From positions 4,650,001 through 4,714,000 of the forward strand of contig OW818693.1 in the NCBI GenBank assembly GCA_942493335.1: a stretch of DNA of 64,000 nt. Direction: 5' to 3'. The DNA comes from JAEWSN01 sp942493335 (GTDB lineage: Bacteria > Bacillota > Clostridia > DSM-8532). Position numbers and translations under genes: made by a program. The notes under the pieces were generated by a model that worked only from the letters and a program-made list of their open reading frames with translations, did not search any database and had not been told where the DNA came from. This document shows positions 27,533 to 36,363 of the stretch, in pieces. Positions within the stretch are counted from its first letter, which is position 1; each line of letters starts with the position of its first letter.

Positions 27533-28204
27533 ATGGCGGAAGAGCGTTTACGTGGCGTGTTGTTCGATCTGGACGGAGTCCTCATCGACTCCGGCCGGGA
27601 CATCATGCATGCCGTCAATTGGACGCTCGGAAACCATGGCCTGCCTGCATTGCCGTATGAGACCGTCAGAACCCATATCGGGCATGGCGCGGCGGAACTG
27701 CTGGCGAGGTGCTTCGGAGAATTCGGTTCCGGGTATCGTGAAACCGCAAGGGAAGCGCTGCCGGAATACAAAGCCCATTATCTGGAGAACAGCGTGGTGG
27801 AAACCACGCTGTATCCCGGGGTGGCGGAGGGACTGGCAGGTTTGACCGGACTGCGGATGGCAGTCGTCACAAACAAGCCGGGTGCGCTGGCCGATCAGAT
27901 CCTGAAGCAATTCGGGATTCGTCAGTTCTTCGGGTGTCTGGTTTCGCCCGAAATGCTGACCCGCATGAAACCGGATCCGGAAGGGTTGCAGCTGGCCATG
28001 ACGGAACTCGGACTTCTGCCGGAGGAAACCGTGATGATCGGCGATACCTGGAGCGATGTGGAAGCGGGGAAACTGGCCGGCACCCGGACCGCCGGCGCTA
28101 CCTGGGGTCTTGGGGAAGTCTCTGCGTTAAGGCAGGCGAAACCCGACTGGGTGGCGGACTCGTTTCCGGAATTGGTTGAGATCCTGAAGCAATGCTTGTC
28201 CTGA
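27533..28204 (+). CDS. Phosphoglycolate-phosphatase-like HAD hydrolase
   Basis: A 223-residue HAD subfamily IA phosphatase. Motif I FDLDGVLIDS at 12-21 has both catalytic aspartates; motif II is VVTNKPG; the motif III lysine is in RMKPDPEG; motif IV is MIGDTWSDVEAG. A helical cap lies between I and II. It fits the Gph/PpaX group. The ATG at 27533 sits 3 bp after the rlmB stop with AAGGGG upstream. The substrate is not proved. The 3' end is part of a 17-bp tandem duplication. Confidence 0.88.
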   Translation: MAEERLRGVLFDLDGVLIDSGRDIMHAVNWTLGNHGLPALPYETVRTHIGHGAAELLARCFGEFGSGYRETAREALPEYKAHYLENSVVETTLYPGVAEGLAGLTGLRMAVVTNKPGALADQILKQFGIRQFFGCLVSPEMLTRMKPDPEGLQLAMTELGLLPEETVMIGDTWSDVEAGKLAGTRTAGATWGLGEVSALRQAKPDWVADSFPELVEILKQCLS

Positions 28205-28215
28205 AACAATGCTTG
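28182..28215. repeat. 17-bp tandem duplication over the phosphatase stop codon
   Basis: TCCTGAAGCAATGCTTG is followed at once by TCCTGAAACAATGCTTG, differing at one base. The second copy contains the stop codon. Confidence 0.9.
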
Positions 28216-28273
28216 AACAGAAATGATGCCTCCAGAGAAAAAGGCCTGTAAGAAGAGGGATTGTATATTCACG

Positions 28274-28312
28274 AAAGCGGCGGCCGACAGATGGTTGGCC
28301 GCTTTTGTGTTT
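28274..28312 (+). terminator. Intrinsic terminator after the phosphatase gene
   Basis: Stem GCGGCC with GGCCGC, 11-base loop, then TTTTGTGTTTT. Confidence 0.8.
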
Positions 28313-28404
28313 TCAGGCGCCTTCTGCCGGTTCACCAGACTGACATGCAACGACGCGGATATGCAGGTACGGGAAAGGGAGACGGTTGGCAGTGTCACTT
28401 ATTG

Positions 28405-28433
28405 TTGCGCAGCAGGGCGCGCTGTGTTATAAT
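28405..28433 (+). promoter_or_regulatory. Promoter of the gatCAB-aspS operon
   Basis: -35 TTGCGC, 17-bp spacer, -10 TATAAT. It leaves a leader of about 175 nt before gatC. The leader has nested inverted repeats: ACGCGG pairs with CCGCGT across about 50 nt, GACAT with ATGTC inside it, and CCTGCG with CGCAGG further on. Confidence 0.78.
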
Positions 28434-28614
28434 CCACGACAACGCGGCGAGGAAGCTGCCTGACATCTGATGTCGGCTGTTTGTTGACCGCGTCTTTTCA
28501 TACCCGCCTGCGGAAGGGGCATTCCCGGCGCAGGCGTCTCACATTGCAATGGGGCAATCCAACCGTGTCCGGCAGACCGGCGCATCGGCGGATCCCCTGA
28601 AAGGAGGCATTCCG

Positions 28615-28902
28615 ATGAATGCGGACCGGAACACAATCCACCATGTCGCAAATCTTGCGGCCATCCACCTAAACGAGGACGAAGAGAATAATTTCAGCCG
28701 GGATCTTGAAGCCATTGTGGGTTATATGACCCAGCTGATGGCGATGGATACCGGCGATGTCGAGCCCATGGAACATGTGTTGTCCATCCGAAACGCCCTG
28801 CGCGAGGATATCGCGGTGAATGCCGACAATCGGGAGAGACTGCTCTCAGTGGCGCCAAAGACGGAGGAAGGTTGTTATCTCGTTCCCAATGTGGTCGAGT
28901 GA
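28615..28902 (+). CDS. gatC: Aspartyl/glutamyl-tRNA amidotransferase subunit C
   Basis: The small belt subunit (95 residues) that wraps around GatA and GatB. Typical features are VANLAAIHLNEDEENNFSRDLEAIVGYMTQL and the central DTGDVEPMEHV, ending in VPNVVE. AAAGGAGG lies upstream of the ATG at 28615. First gene of gatC-gatA-gatB-aspS. Confidence 0.95.
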   Translation: MNADRNTIHHVANLAAIHLNEDEENNFSRDLEAIVGYMTQLMAMDTGDVEPMEHVLSIRNALREDIAVNADNRERLLSVAPKTEEGCYLVPNVVE

Positions 28903-28913
28903 CGGGTGTGAGG

Positions 28914-30389
28914 ATGAAGAAACTGCATGCGATGCCGGCACATGAGTTGTCCGGCCTGTTGTCGGATCGGAAGATCAGCGCGCGCGAAGCCGCGCAGGCC
29001 CATCTTGACCGTATCGACGCGTTTGCGCGCGAGGTCAACTGCTATGTCACGGTTACGCCTGAAACGGCCCTTGCCCAGGCCGATGCCGCGCAAAAGCGGA
29101 TCGATGCCGGGACAGCGGGCCCATTGACCGGCATCCCCATGGCGTTCAAGGACAACATGTGCACGGAGGGTATCCGGACCACCTGTGCCTCGAAGATGCT
29201 TGAGCATTTCATTCCGCCATACAGTGCCACCGTTGTGTCCAAACTTCAGCGCGAAGGAATCGTCATGCTCGGCAAGTTGAACATGGACGAATTTGCCATG
29301 GGCAGCACGAACGAAAACTCCTTTTTTGGTCCCGTGCGCAATCCTTGGAATCCGGAGCGTGTCTCCGGGGGATCCAGCGGGGGTTCCGCTGCCGCAGTCG
29401 CAGCGGGCCTTGCATCGTACACACTCGGTTCCGATACGGGAGGTTCCATTCGGCTTCCGGCATCCTTCTGCGGCGTGGTCGGCATGAAACCCACGTATGG
29501 AGCTGTGTCTCGCTTCGGGCTCGTGGCGTTCGCCTCGTCGCTGGACCAAATCGGACCGCTCGCTTCCAATGTGAGGGATTGTGCCTGGGTATTGGATGCC
29601 CTCATGGGTCATGATCCGATGGATTCAACTTCGGCACCGGTCGCACACGCGTCCTGTACGACAGAACTGGACGCGGGTGTGAAGGGCATGACCATCGGAC
29701 TTGCAAAAGAGTATTTCGGAGAGGGCCTCTCGCCGGACATCCGCATGGCGGTGCTCAAAGCGGTCGGAGCGTTGGAATCCCAGGGAGCCATATCCGGGGA
29801 ATGCTCCGTTCCCGCCACGGAATATGGCATTTCCGCCTATTATCTGCTGTCTTCCGCGGAAGCAAGCGCCAACCTGGCGCGGTACGACGGCATCCGTTTC
29901 GGACACCGTTCCGCAGAGGCGACGGACATGAAGGAACTCTACCGGCTCACACGCGGCGAAGGATTCGGACGCGAGGTCAAGACCCGCATCCTGCTGGGTA
30001 CCTATGCCCTGAGTTCCGGCTACCATGATGCGCTCTATGTGAAGGCGCTGAAGGTGCGCCGGATGATCCATGATGATTTCCTCAAAGCTTTCGAAACGCA
30101 TGACATTCTTGTTTCGCCGGTTTCTCCGACTTCCGCCTTCAAATTGGGCGAGAAAACGGCGGATCCCCTCACGATGTATCTCGGCGATGTCTATACCGTA
30201 GCGGTGAATCTGGCGGGGCTGCCTGCCCTCGTTGTTCCCTGCGGTCTGGATGCGGACGGCATGCCCATCGGCGTGCAGCTCATTGGAAAACCGTTTTCTG
30301 AAAAGAAGCTGCTGCAGGCAGGCCAGGCCATTGAGCACGTGATTGGCCGTTTCGTCTCGCCCATGGCTGCAAAGGGGGTGGGGGCATGA
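28914..30389 (+). CDS. gatA: Aspartyl/glutamyl-tRNA amidotransferase subunit A
   Basis: The amidase subunit (491 residues) that releases ammonia from glutamine or asparagine. The Ser-cisSer-Lys triad is visible: Lys in PMAFKDN near 79, cis-Ser in VSGGSSGGSAAAVAAG near 155 and the nucleophile Ser in GSDTGGSIRLPA near 175. The ATG at 28914 has GTGAGG upstream, and it starts 11 bp after gatC. It overlaps gatB by 4 bp. Confidence 0.97.
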   Translation: MKKLHAMPAHELSGLLSDRKISAREAAQAHLDRIDAFAREVNCYVTVTPETALAQADAAQKRIDAGTAGPLTGIPMAFKDNMCTEGIRTTCASKMLEHFIPPYSATVVSKLQREGIVMLGKLNMDEFAMGSTNENSFFGPVRNPWNPERVSGGSSGGSAAAVAAGLASYTLGSDTGGSIRLPASFCGVVGMKPTYGAVSRFGLVAFASSLDQIGPLASNVRDCAWVLDALMGHDPMDSTSAPVAHASCTTELDAGVKGMTIGLAKEYFGEGLSPDIRMAVLKAVGALESQGAISGECSVPATEYGISAYYLLSSAEASANLARYDGIRFGHRSAEATDMKELYRLTRGEGFGREVKTRILLGTYALSSGYHDALYVKALKVRRMIHDDFLKAFETHDILVSPVSPTSAFKLGEKTADPLTMYLGDVYTVAVNLAGLPALVVPCGLDADGMPIGVQLIGKPFSEKKLLQAGQAIEHVIGRFVSPMAAKGVGA

Positions 30390-31834
30390 ACCACGAAATC
30401 GTCATCGGTCTGGAAATCCACTCCGAGCTGAAAACCCATTCGAAAGTGTTCTGCGGGTGCGCCAACGAGTATGGCGCGGAGCCCAATACCCAAACCTGTC
30501 CTGTCTGCCTCGGCATGCCGGGCACATTGCCGGTTTTGAACCGACAGGCGGTGGAATTCGCCGCGAAGGCCGGTCTCGCCATGAACTGCACCATTTCGGA
30601 TTTCAGCAAGATGGACCGGAAGAACTATTTCTATCCGGACATGTGCAAAGCATATCAGATCTCCCAATTTGACCTGCCCTTTTGTCGGGACGGCTATGTC
30701 GACATCGTAGTCGAGGGCCAGACCAAGCGGATCGGCATCGAACGCATCCACCTTGAGGAGGATGCAGGCAAGCTCAACCATGATCCGTATGCGCAGGGGA
30801 GTCTGGTCGATTACAACCGTTGCGGCGTTCCCCTCATCGAAATCGTGAGTCGGCCGGACATGCGTTCTCCGGAGGAGGCACGCCTTTTCATGGAGGCGGT
30901 CAAGGAAATCCTCGAGTACACAGCCGTGTCGGACTGCAAGATGCAGGAAGGTTCGCTACGTGCTGACGTGAACCTGTCCCTGCGCCCCTTTGGACAGGAG
31001 AAACTCGGCACCCGCACGGAAATGAAGAACCTGAACTCACTGCGTGCCGTCCAGCGTGCCGCGGTGACTGAAGCCGAACGGCAGGAAGCCCTGATCACCG
31101 CCGGCAAAACCATCACACAGGAGACCCGGCGCTGGGACGACAACAAAGGGGAAAGCTTCACCATGCGCAGCAAGGAAGAGGCGATGGATTACCGGTATTT
31201 CCCGGAACCGGATCTGGTGCCGATCGTCATCGACGATGCCTGGCTGGAACGGATTCGGGAAAGCATCCCGACCTTGCCGCAAGCCCGTCGTTCGCGATAC
31301 ACGACCGAACTCGGAATCCCTGTCTATGATGCAGGTCTGCTGACCGGCACCATCCAGATTGCGACCCTGTTCGAACGGGCAGCGGAAGTGTGCGGGAACC
31401 CGAAGGCCGCCAGCAACTGGATCATGGGTGAGATTCTGCGTCGCATGAAGGACCAGGAAGGCGAAGGGCTTGAGCCCGGCATCGACGGGGACCGTCTGGG
31501 AACCATCATCGGTCTTGTCGAACGTGGAGAGATCACGCAGGCTTCCGGCAAGAAGCTTTTGGAAACAGTACTGGGCACCACGGGGGATCCGGTGGTGCTC
31601 GTGGATCAGATGAACCTGCGCATCCAGCGGGATGAAGGCGCCGTGACACAGGCGGTTGCCGAGGTCATCGAGAAAAATCCTCAGGCCATCGCGGATTACC
31701 AGGCCGGCAAGGGCAAGGCCGTCGGATTCCTGATGGGACAGGTCATGGGCCTTCTGAAGGGCAAAGCGGATCCGGGTCAGGTGAAAGCCGTATTGGAAGC
31801 AAAATTGAAGGAATTCGACGGGGGTGCGTCATGA
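30386..31834 (+). CDS. gatB: Aspartyl/glutamyl-tRNA amidotransferase subunit B
   Basis: The tRNA-binding and kinase subunit (482 residues). It activates the carboxylate of mischarged Asp-tRNA or Glu-tRNA with ATP, then transfers ammonia delivered from GatA. Family motifs: VIGLEIHSELKTHSK at the start, CPVCLGMPG near 37, YFYPDMCKAYQISQ near 77 and the C-terminal YqeY-like tail (GKGKAVGFLMGQVM). ATGA junctions with both gatA and aspS show translational coupling. Confidence 0.97.
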   Translation: MNHEIVIGLEIHSELKTHSKVFCGCANEYGAEPNTQTCPVCLGMPGTLPVLNRQAVEFAAKAGLAMNCTISDFSKMDRKNYFYPDMCKAYQISQFDLPFCRDGYVDIVVEGQTKRIGIERIHLEEDAGKLNHDPYAQGSLVDYNRCGVPLIEIVSRPDMRSPEEARLFMEAVKEILEYTAVSDCKMQEGSLRADVNLSLRPFGQEKLGTRTEMKNLNSLRAVQRAAVTEAERQEALITAGKTITQETRRWDDNKGESFTMRSKEEAMDYRYFPEPDLVPIVIDDAWLERIRESIPTLPQARRSRYTTELGIPVYDAGLLTGTIQIATLFERAAEVCGNPKAASNWIMGEILRRMKDQEGEGLEPGIDGDRLGTIIGLVERGEITQASGKKLLETVLGTTGDPVVLVDQMNLRIQRDEGAVTQAVAEVIEKNPQAIADYQAGKGKAVGFLMGQVMGLLKGKADPGQVKAVLEAKLKEFDGGAS

Positions 31835-33144
31835 GTTACATCGAAGGCAGGAAACCCTGGGCCGAAGGCGCGACCCACAGGGAAGACGGAACTTCCACAG
31901 TGGAAGGATTCATCCACCGCATCCGGGACATGGGCGGATTTTCATTTCTGGTCGTCCGCACCGGCCGTTCGCTGGTGCAATGCGTGCTGGAAGAGTCGGT
32001 GAAGGAAAAGTCCGGACGTTTGCTTGAAACCGGAGACACTGTTCGCCTTGAAGGCGTTCGTGTGCCGGAACCCCGTGCGACGGGCGGATTCGAAATCCGG
32101 ATCAGCCGGATCGAGATCCTGTCCCGGCCCAGCGCACAACCCCAGGTGCCGCTGACACGGCGCAAAATGGACATCAGCATCGATGTGAACCTGGACAACC
32201 GGCCCATTTCATTGCGGCATCCACACGAGCGGGCCATCTTCATCATCCAGGAAGCGCTGGTTCAGGCCTTCCGTCTCTTTCTGTCCGGAAACGGTTTCAC
32301 GGAAGTGCATACGCCGAAGATACAGGCAGCCGGGGCGGAAGGCGGCGCGAACATCTTCAAGCTGGATTATTTCGGTCATCCCGCCTTTCTCGGCCAGAGC
32401 CCGCAGTTCTACAAGCAGATGATGGTCGGCGTCTTCGGACGCGTATTTGAAGTGGCGCCCGTCTTTCGGGCGGAAAAGCACAATACGACCCGCCATTTGA
32501 ACGAGTACATCAGCATGGACTTTGAAATGGGCTTCATCCACGGGATGCAGGACATCATGGAGACCGAGGCGGCGTATCTGCGTTTCGCCATGCAGTATCT
32601 GAAGGAGAAATGCGCCCCGGAGCTTGCCCTTCTGGGGACGGTTGTGCCGGAAGTCGGACAGATTCCCGTCATGAAGTTCAAGGATGCGAAAAAAACCGTG
32701 GTGGAGTATTTCGGCAAGAAACTGGGTGGATATGGAGACCTGGATCCGGAAGAGGAAGTTTTGCTTTGCGAATATGCGAAGAAGGAACTTGGCAGCGAGT
32801 TCATCTTCATCACGCATTATCCGTCTCCTCGCCGCCCGTTCTATGCGATGGACGACCCGGAGGATCCTGGATACGCCTTCAGTTTCGATCTGCTGTTCCG
32901 TGGCCTTGAGATCACGACCGGCGGTCAGCGTGTCCACGATCATGCCATGCAGGTGGCGAAGATGAAAGAGCACGATCTCAATCCGGAGGATTTCAAGGAT
33001 TACCTTCAGATCCATGCATGCGGCATGCCCCCGCACGGCGGCCTCGGCCTCGGCCTCGAACGTCTCACCCAGCAAATCCTGGGCTACAAGAACATCCGCC
33101 AGGCCTCGCTGTTCCCCCGCGATTTAAAGAGAATGCTGCCGTAG
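31831..33144 (+). CDS. aspS: Archaeal-type aspartyl-tRNA synthetase, probably non-discriminating
   Basis: Class II synthetase of 437 residues: OB-fold anticodon domain (1-115) and catalytic core with motif 2 FRAEKHNTTRHLNE and motif 3 GLGLGLERLTQQ. It lacks the GAD insertion of bacterial AspRS (about 590 residues) and matches the archaeal/eukaryal form throughout. At the position where tRNA-Asp-specific archaeal enzymes have Trp it has His29, as in non-discriminating enzymes; the second marker position has Thr84 rather than Pro or Lys. Together with gatCAB in one operon this suggests charging of tRNA-Asn with Asp for amidation. It overlaps gatB by 4 bp. Confidence 0.93.
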   Translation: MSYIEGRKPWAEGATHREDGTSTVEGFIHRIRDMGGFSFLVVRTGRSLVQCVLEESVKEKSGRLLETGDTVRLEGVRVPEPRATGGFEIRISRIEILSRPSAQPQVPLTRRKMDISIDVNLDNRPISLRHPHERAIFIIQEALVQAFRLFLSGNGFTEVHTPKIQAAGAEGGANIFKLDYFGHPAFLGQSPQFYKQMMVGVFGRVFEVAPVFRAEKHNTTRHLNEYISMDFEMGFIHGMQDIMETEAAYLRFAMQYLKEKCAPELALLGTVVPEVGQIPVMKFKDAKKTVVEYFGKKLGGYGDLDPEEEVLLCEYAKKELGSEFIFITHYPSPRRPFYAMDDPEDPGYAFSFDLLFRGLEITTGGQRVHDHAMQVAKMKEHDLNPEDFKDYLQIHACGMPPHGGLGLGLERLTQQILGYKNIRQASLFPRDLKRMLP

Positions 33145-33163
33145 GCGGCATTCTCTTTAAATC
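33121..33163 (+). terminator. Intrinsic terminator spanning the aspS stop codon
   Basis: GATTTAAAGAGAATGC pairs with GCATTCTCTTTAAATC across a short loop containing the stop codon. The left arm is coding sequence; the right arm is the first element of the 82-bp repeat. Confidence 0.8.
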
Positions 33164-33329
33164 GCAACCCGCGGCAATGACTTGCGGCAAGTCATGAGAG
33201 CTGGGATGAAAAGGTAAAAGCCGTAGGCGGCATTCTCTTTAAATCGCAACCCGCGGCAATGACTTGCGGCAAGTCATGAGAGCTGGGATGAAAAGGTAAA
33301 AGCCGTAGGCGGCATTCTCTTTAAATCGC
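33138..33329. repeat. 82-bp tandem repeat downstream of aspS
   Basis: Two full copies (33138-33219, 33220-33301) and 28 bp of a third. Each begins with the right arm of the aspS terminator, so three possible right arms face one left arm. Each copy also contains ATGACTTGC...GCAAGTCAT, an inverted repeat. Confidence 0.95.
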
Positions 33330-33435
33330 GGGCAAGTCATTTTGGAGAAAACGCGTCATTTTTGCCGCAATCTCCCGAATTCCTTGTGCAAAAGCATGAG
33401 AAACGCCTTGAAAGCGGATGGAAATGAAATTTCGA

Positions 33436-33464
33436 TTGACTGAACTTGCATATCATGGTATCTT
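33436..33464 (+). promoter_or_regulatory. glnN promoter
   Basis: -35 TTGACT, 17-bp spacer, -10 TATCTT preceded by TGG (extended -10). Transcript start near 33471. Confidence 0.72.
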
Positions 33465-33492
33465 TGAAGCAAATCAAGAACGAAGCGGAAAC

Positions 33493-33530
33493 AATGGCGT
33501 TTCAACTGTGTAGTTGGTACGCCATTTTTT
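33493..33530 (+). terminator. Intrinsic terminator in the glnN leader
   Basis: AATGGCG pairs with CGCCATT around an inner CAACT/AGTTG stem, followed by six T. It lies between the promoter and the glnN start, so most transcripts would end at about 60 nt unless termination is prevented. Confidence 0.75.
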
Positions 33531-33602
33531 GCCATTATTATGAACTATCCGATTCCTCTTTCCGTCTTCCCCACATCTGGCTACGCGAAAGGAGACTCTT
33601 CC

Positions 33603-35708
33603 ATGGAAAAGTGCGCAACGGACAACTTTACCTCCAGCATGTTCGGATCTTCGGTCTTCAATGAGTCCGTCATGCAGGAACGCCTGCCGAAGTCAACACT
33701 GAAGGCTCTGAAGAAGACCCTCAAGGAAGGGCTTGCCCTCGAATCGGGTGTTGCCGAAGTCGTTGCCAGCGTCATGAAGGATTGGGCCGTGGAAAAAGGT
33801 GCCACCCACTATACGCACTGGTTTCAACCGTTGACCGGCATCACGGCCGAGAAGCACGACTCGTTCGTTTCTCCGACGGATGACGGCAGGGCCATCATGG
33901 AATTCTCCGGCAAGGAACTGGTCAAAGGGGAACCGGATGCCTCTTCCTTCCCCTCCGGCGGTCTGCGGGCGACTTTTGAAGCGCGTGGCTACACTGCGTG
34001 GGACTGTACCTCGCCTGCCTTTGTGAAGGACGGAACACTGTACATTCCTACTGCCTTCTGCTCCTACACCGGCGAAGCCCTCGACTTGAAAACGCCGCTG
34101 CTTCGTTCCATGGAAGCCATCAACGTCCAGGCGATGCGCGTTCTGACCCTCTTTGGCGACAACACGGCCAAACGTGTCATGACCACGATGGGACCCGAAC
34201 AGGAGTATTTCCTGATCGACCGGGACATGTTCATGAAGCGGGACGACCTTCTTTTCACCGGTCGCACCCTGTTCGGCGCCAAGCCTCCGAAAGGGCAGGA
34301 GCTCGAGGATCATTACTTTGGTGTACTGAAGCAGAAGGTGTCCGATTTCATGCGCGATCTGGATGTCGAACTCTGGAAACTGGGCGTCACCGCCAAGACG
34401 AAGCACAATGAAGTTGCACCCGCACAGCATGAGCTTGCGCCCATCTTCAGCACCACGAATATCGCCACGGACCACAACCAGCTGACCATGGAAGTGCTCA
34501 AGAAAGTGGCCGAGCGTCACGGTCTTGCCTGTCTGCTCCATGAAAAGCCGTTCGCAGGCGTGAATGGTTCCGGCAAACACAACAATTGGTCCATCGCAAC
34601 CGACGATGGCCGCAACCTGCTCGAGCCCGGCAAGACCCCGAAGGACAACGCACAATTCCTCGTTTTCCTCGCCGCCGTCATTCAGGCGGTCGACGAATAT
34701 GCGGATCTGCTCCGGACCACGGTCGCCTGCGCCGGCAACGATCACCGTCTGGGTGCCAACGAAGCGCCTCCCGCAATTGTATCCATGTTCCTCGGCGAGG
34801 AGCTCTGGGAAGTCATTGAAACCATCATCACCGGCAAACCTTCCAGCAAGGTGGTCGGAGGACATATGACGCTTGGTGTCACGACGCTGCCGCGTCTGCC
34901 TCTCGATACGACGGACCGCAACCGCACATCCCCGTTCGCCTTCACCGGCAACAAGTTCGAATTCCGGATGGTCGGGTCGTCTCAGTCCATTGCCTCCGCC
35001 AACTTCACCCTGAACACCATTGTGGCGGAAACCCTTTCCCAGATTGCCGACAGGCTGGAGAAGGCCTCCGATTTCACGGCCGAGGTCAATTCACTGGTCC
35101 GGGATATTGTCGTGAAACACAAGCGCATCATCTTCAACGGCAACAACTATGCCGACGAATGGGTGAAGGAAGCCGAACGCCGCGGATTGCCGAATCTGAA
35201 GTCCACCGTGGATGCCATTCCCGCCATGGTGACGGAGAAAAATGTAAAGGTATTCGAGAAGCACAATGTGCTGAGTGCCGTCGAGACACATTCCCGGTAT
35301 GAGATCATGCTGGAGGGATATGTGAAGACCATGCGCATCGAGGCACTCACAATGGTCGTCATGTCTTCCCGCCAGATACAGCCTGTTGTCCTGAAATCGA
35401 TGAAGAATCAGGCGGATGCCTGTTCCGCTCTGGCTGCTGCCGGTGCGAAGACCGAAATGGTGAAGAAGCTTCTTGACAGGACCGTGGCGCTCGCAACGAG
35501 TCTTGAAGCGGGTACAGCCGCTCTGCAGACCTGTGTGGATCATTTGGATGTGACCGAAGACGACAGTCTGGAACAAGCGAAGTACATCCATGAAAACATC
35601 GTTCCTGCGATGGCCGCCGTGCGTGCGGATGCGGATGCGCTTGAATCCATCGTGGATGCCGATCTTTGGCCGATGCCCACATACATCGACCTGCTGTTCA
35701 AAATGTAA
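33603..35708 (+). CDS. glnN: Glutamine synthetase type III
   Basis: Makes glutamine from glutamate, ammonia and ATP. The 701-residue length and the GSIII-specific N-terminus (FGSSVFNESVM...RLPKSTLKALKKTL) separate it from the shorter GSI. Conserved features are MGPEQEYFLIDRDMF near 198, KHNEVAPAQHELAP near 262, and VNGSGKHNNWSI near 320. AAAGGAG lies before the ATG at 33603. Expression is probably set by the leader terminator. gdhA lies 5 kb downstream on the other strand. Confidence 0.97.
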   Translation: MEKCATDNFTSSMFGSSVFNESVMQERLPKSTLKALKKTLKEGLALESGVAEVVASVMKDWAVEKGATHYTHWFQPLTGITAEKHDSFVSPTDDGRAIMEFSGKELVKGEPDASSFPSGGLRATFEARGYTAWDCTSPAFVKDGTLYIPTAFCSYTGEALDLKTPLLRSMEAINVQAMRVLTLFGDNTAKRVMTTMGPEQEYFLIDRDMFMKRDDLLFTGRTLFGAKPPKGQELEDHYFGVLKQKVSDFMRDLDVELWKLGVTAKTKHNEVAPAQHELAPIFSTTNIATDHNQLTMEVLKKVAERHGLACLLHEKPFAGVNGSGKHNNWSIATDDGRNLLEPGKTPKDNAQFLVFLAAVIQAVDEYADLLRTTVACAGNDHRLGANEAPPAIVSMFLGEELWEVIETIITGKPSSKVVGGHMTLGVTTLPRLPLDTTDRNRTSPFAFTGNKFEFRMVGSSQSIASANFTLNTIVAETLSQIADRLEKASDFTAEVNSLVRDIVVKHKRIIFNGNNYADEWVKEAERRGLPNLKSTVDAIPAMVTEKNVKVFEKHNVLSAVETHSRYEIMLEGYVKTMRIEALTMVVMSSRQIQPVVLKSMKNQADACSALAAAGAKTEMVKKLLDRTVALATSLEAGTAALQTCVDHLDVTEDDSLEQAKYIHENIVPAMAAVRADADALESIVDADLWPMPTYIDLLFKM

Positions 35709-35775
35709 CGCCGGTTCGGGTCGCCTGCTTCTGCTGAAGGAGCGGGCTTCCCGCTGCGTATTGTCCTTGCATGCA

Positions 35776-35813
35776 AACAAAAGCGCCCGGCTGAAAGGCT
35801 TGGCGCTTTTGTT
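35776..35813 (+). terminator. Intrinsic terminator after glnN
   Basis: AACAAAAGCGCC pairs with GGCGCTTTTGTT; the stem has A and T runs on its two sides, so it can act in both directions (also for fliW). Confidence 0.85.
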
Positions 35814-35931
35814 GCGGAGGTTGCGGGATGAAGCTTGCGTAACCGGGAGATCCTGCACTGCGGGGAACATGCATGCTGACAGGGAGATCTTGAGCGATCC
35901 GGATATCGTCCCGTGTAGCATGAAAAAGGAA

Positions 35932-36363
35932 TTATTCCTGTTGAATCAGATAAAAACGGATGGGGAGATCCTCCTCGTACTGGACGAGCTGGATCCCCAT
36001 TCTGTTCTCCAGATTGATGAGAAGCGGCGCCTTCAGGTTCATGCGCATTTCACGGATGTCCATCGGGATGACGATGACGCAGAGGGTCAGAAGTTTATCC
36101 GGATCCTTGACGGCCAGCAAGGTCGAATCTGCCGTGTCGAGGTTCACGGAATATTCAGGATACAATGCAAACGGGTCTGCGACGATCATGGAAACGTCAC
36201 TGCCATCCACACTCTGAAGCCAGAAGAACCCTGATCGTTCCTGATCGCCGAGCAAGGCAAATTCATGTACATCCTCGAATCCCAGAATGCCCAATTCAAA
36301 ACGGATGATTTCGCTTTCGTCAATCGACATGCGGCCAAAGTTTCTTGTTTCCAGCTGCAACAT
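35932..36363 (-). CDS. fliW: Flagellar assembly factor FliW
   Basis: A 143-residue protein that binds flagellin and the regulator CsrA, coupling flagellin level to translation. Visible markers are RFELGILGFEDVHEFALLGD near 22, FFWLQSVDGSDVSMIVADPFALYPEY near 46 and NLKAPLLINLENRMGIQLVQ near 108. GGAGG precedes the ATG at 36363. csrA and flagellin genes, the usual neighbours, are not in the window. Its presence suggests the organism has flagella or has kept this regulator. Confidence 0.92.
   Translation of the reverse strand: MLQLETRNFGRMSIDESEIIRFELGILGFEDVHEFALLGDQERSGFFWLQSVDGSDVSMIVADPFALYPEYSVNLDTADSTLLAVKDPDKLLTLCVIVIPMDIREMRMNLKAPLLINLENRMGIQLVQYEEDLPIRFYLIQQE

Larger units (their letters stand above)
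28205..28614. other. Intergenic region: terminator, gatC promoter and folded leader
   Basis: 410 bp without a supported gene. It holds the terminator at 28274-28312, the promoter at 28405-28433 and a 180-nt gatC leader. A 69-codon open frame from 28223 crosses the terminator and has no ribosome site, so it is not called. Confidence 0.75.
33145..33602. other. Intergenic region: repeat array, glnN promoter and leader terminator
   Basis: 458 bp without a gene. The first 185 bp are the 82-bp array, then about 100 bp with nothing recognised, then the glnN promoter and its leader with an intrinsic terminator. Confidence 0.75.

Noticed and set aside
28223..28432. 69-codon frame between the phosphatase gene and gatC
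   Set aside because: It runs through a strong terminator and lacks a ribosome site.
33471..33602. Leader peptide frame from the ATG at about 33494 before glnN
   Set aside because: No convincing ribosome site and no run of regulatory codons; the terminator explains the region better.
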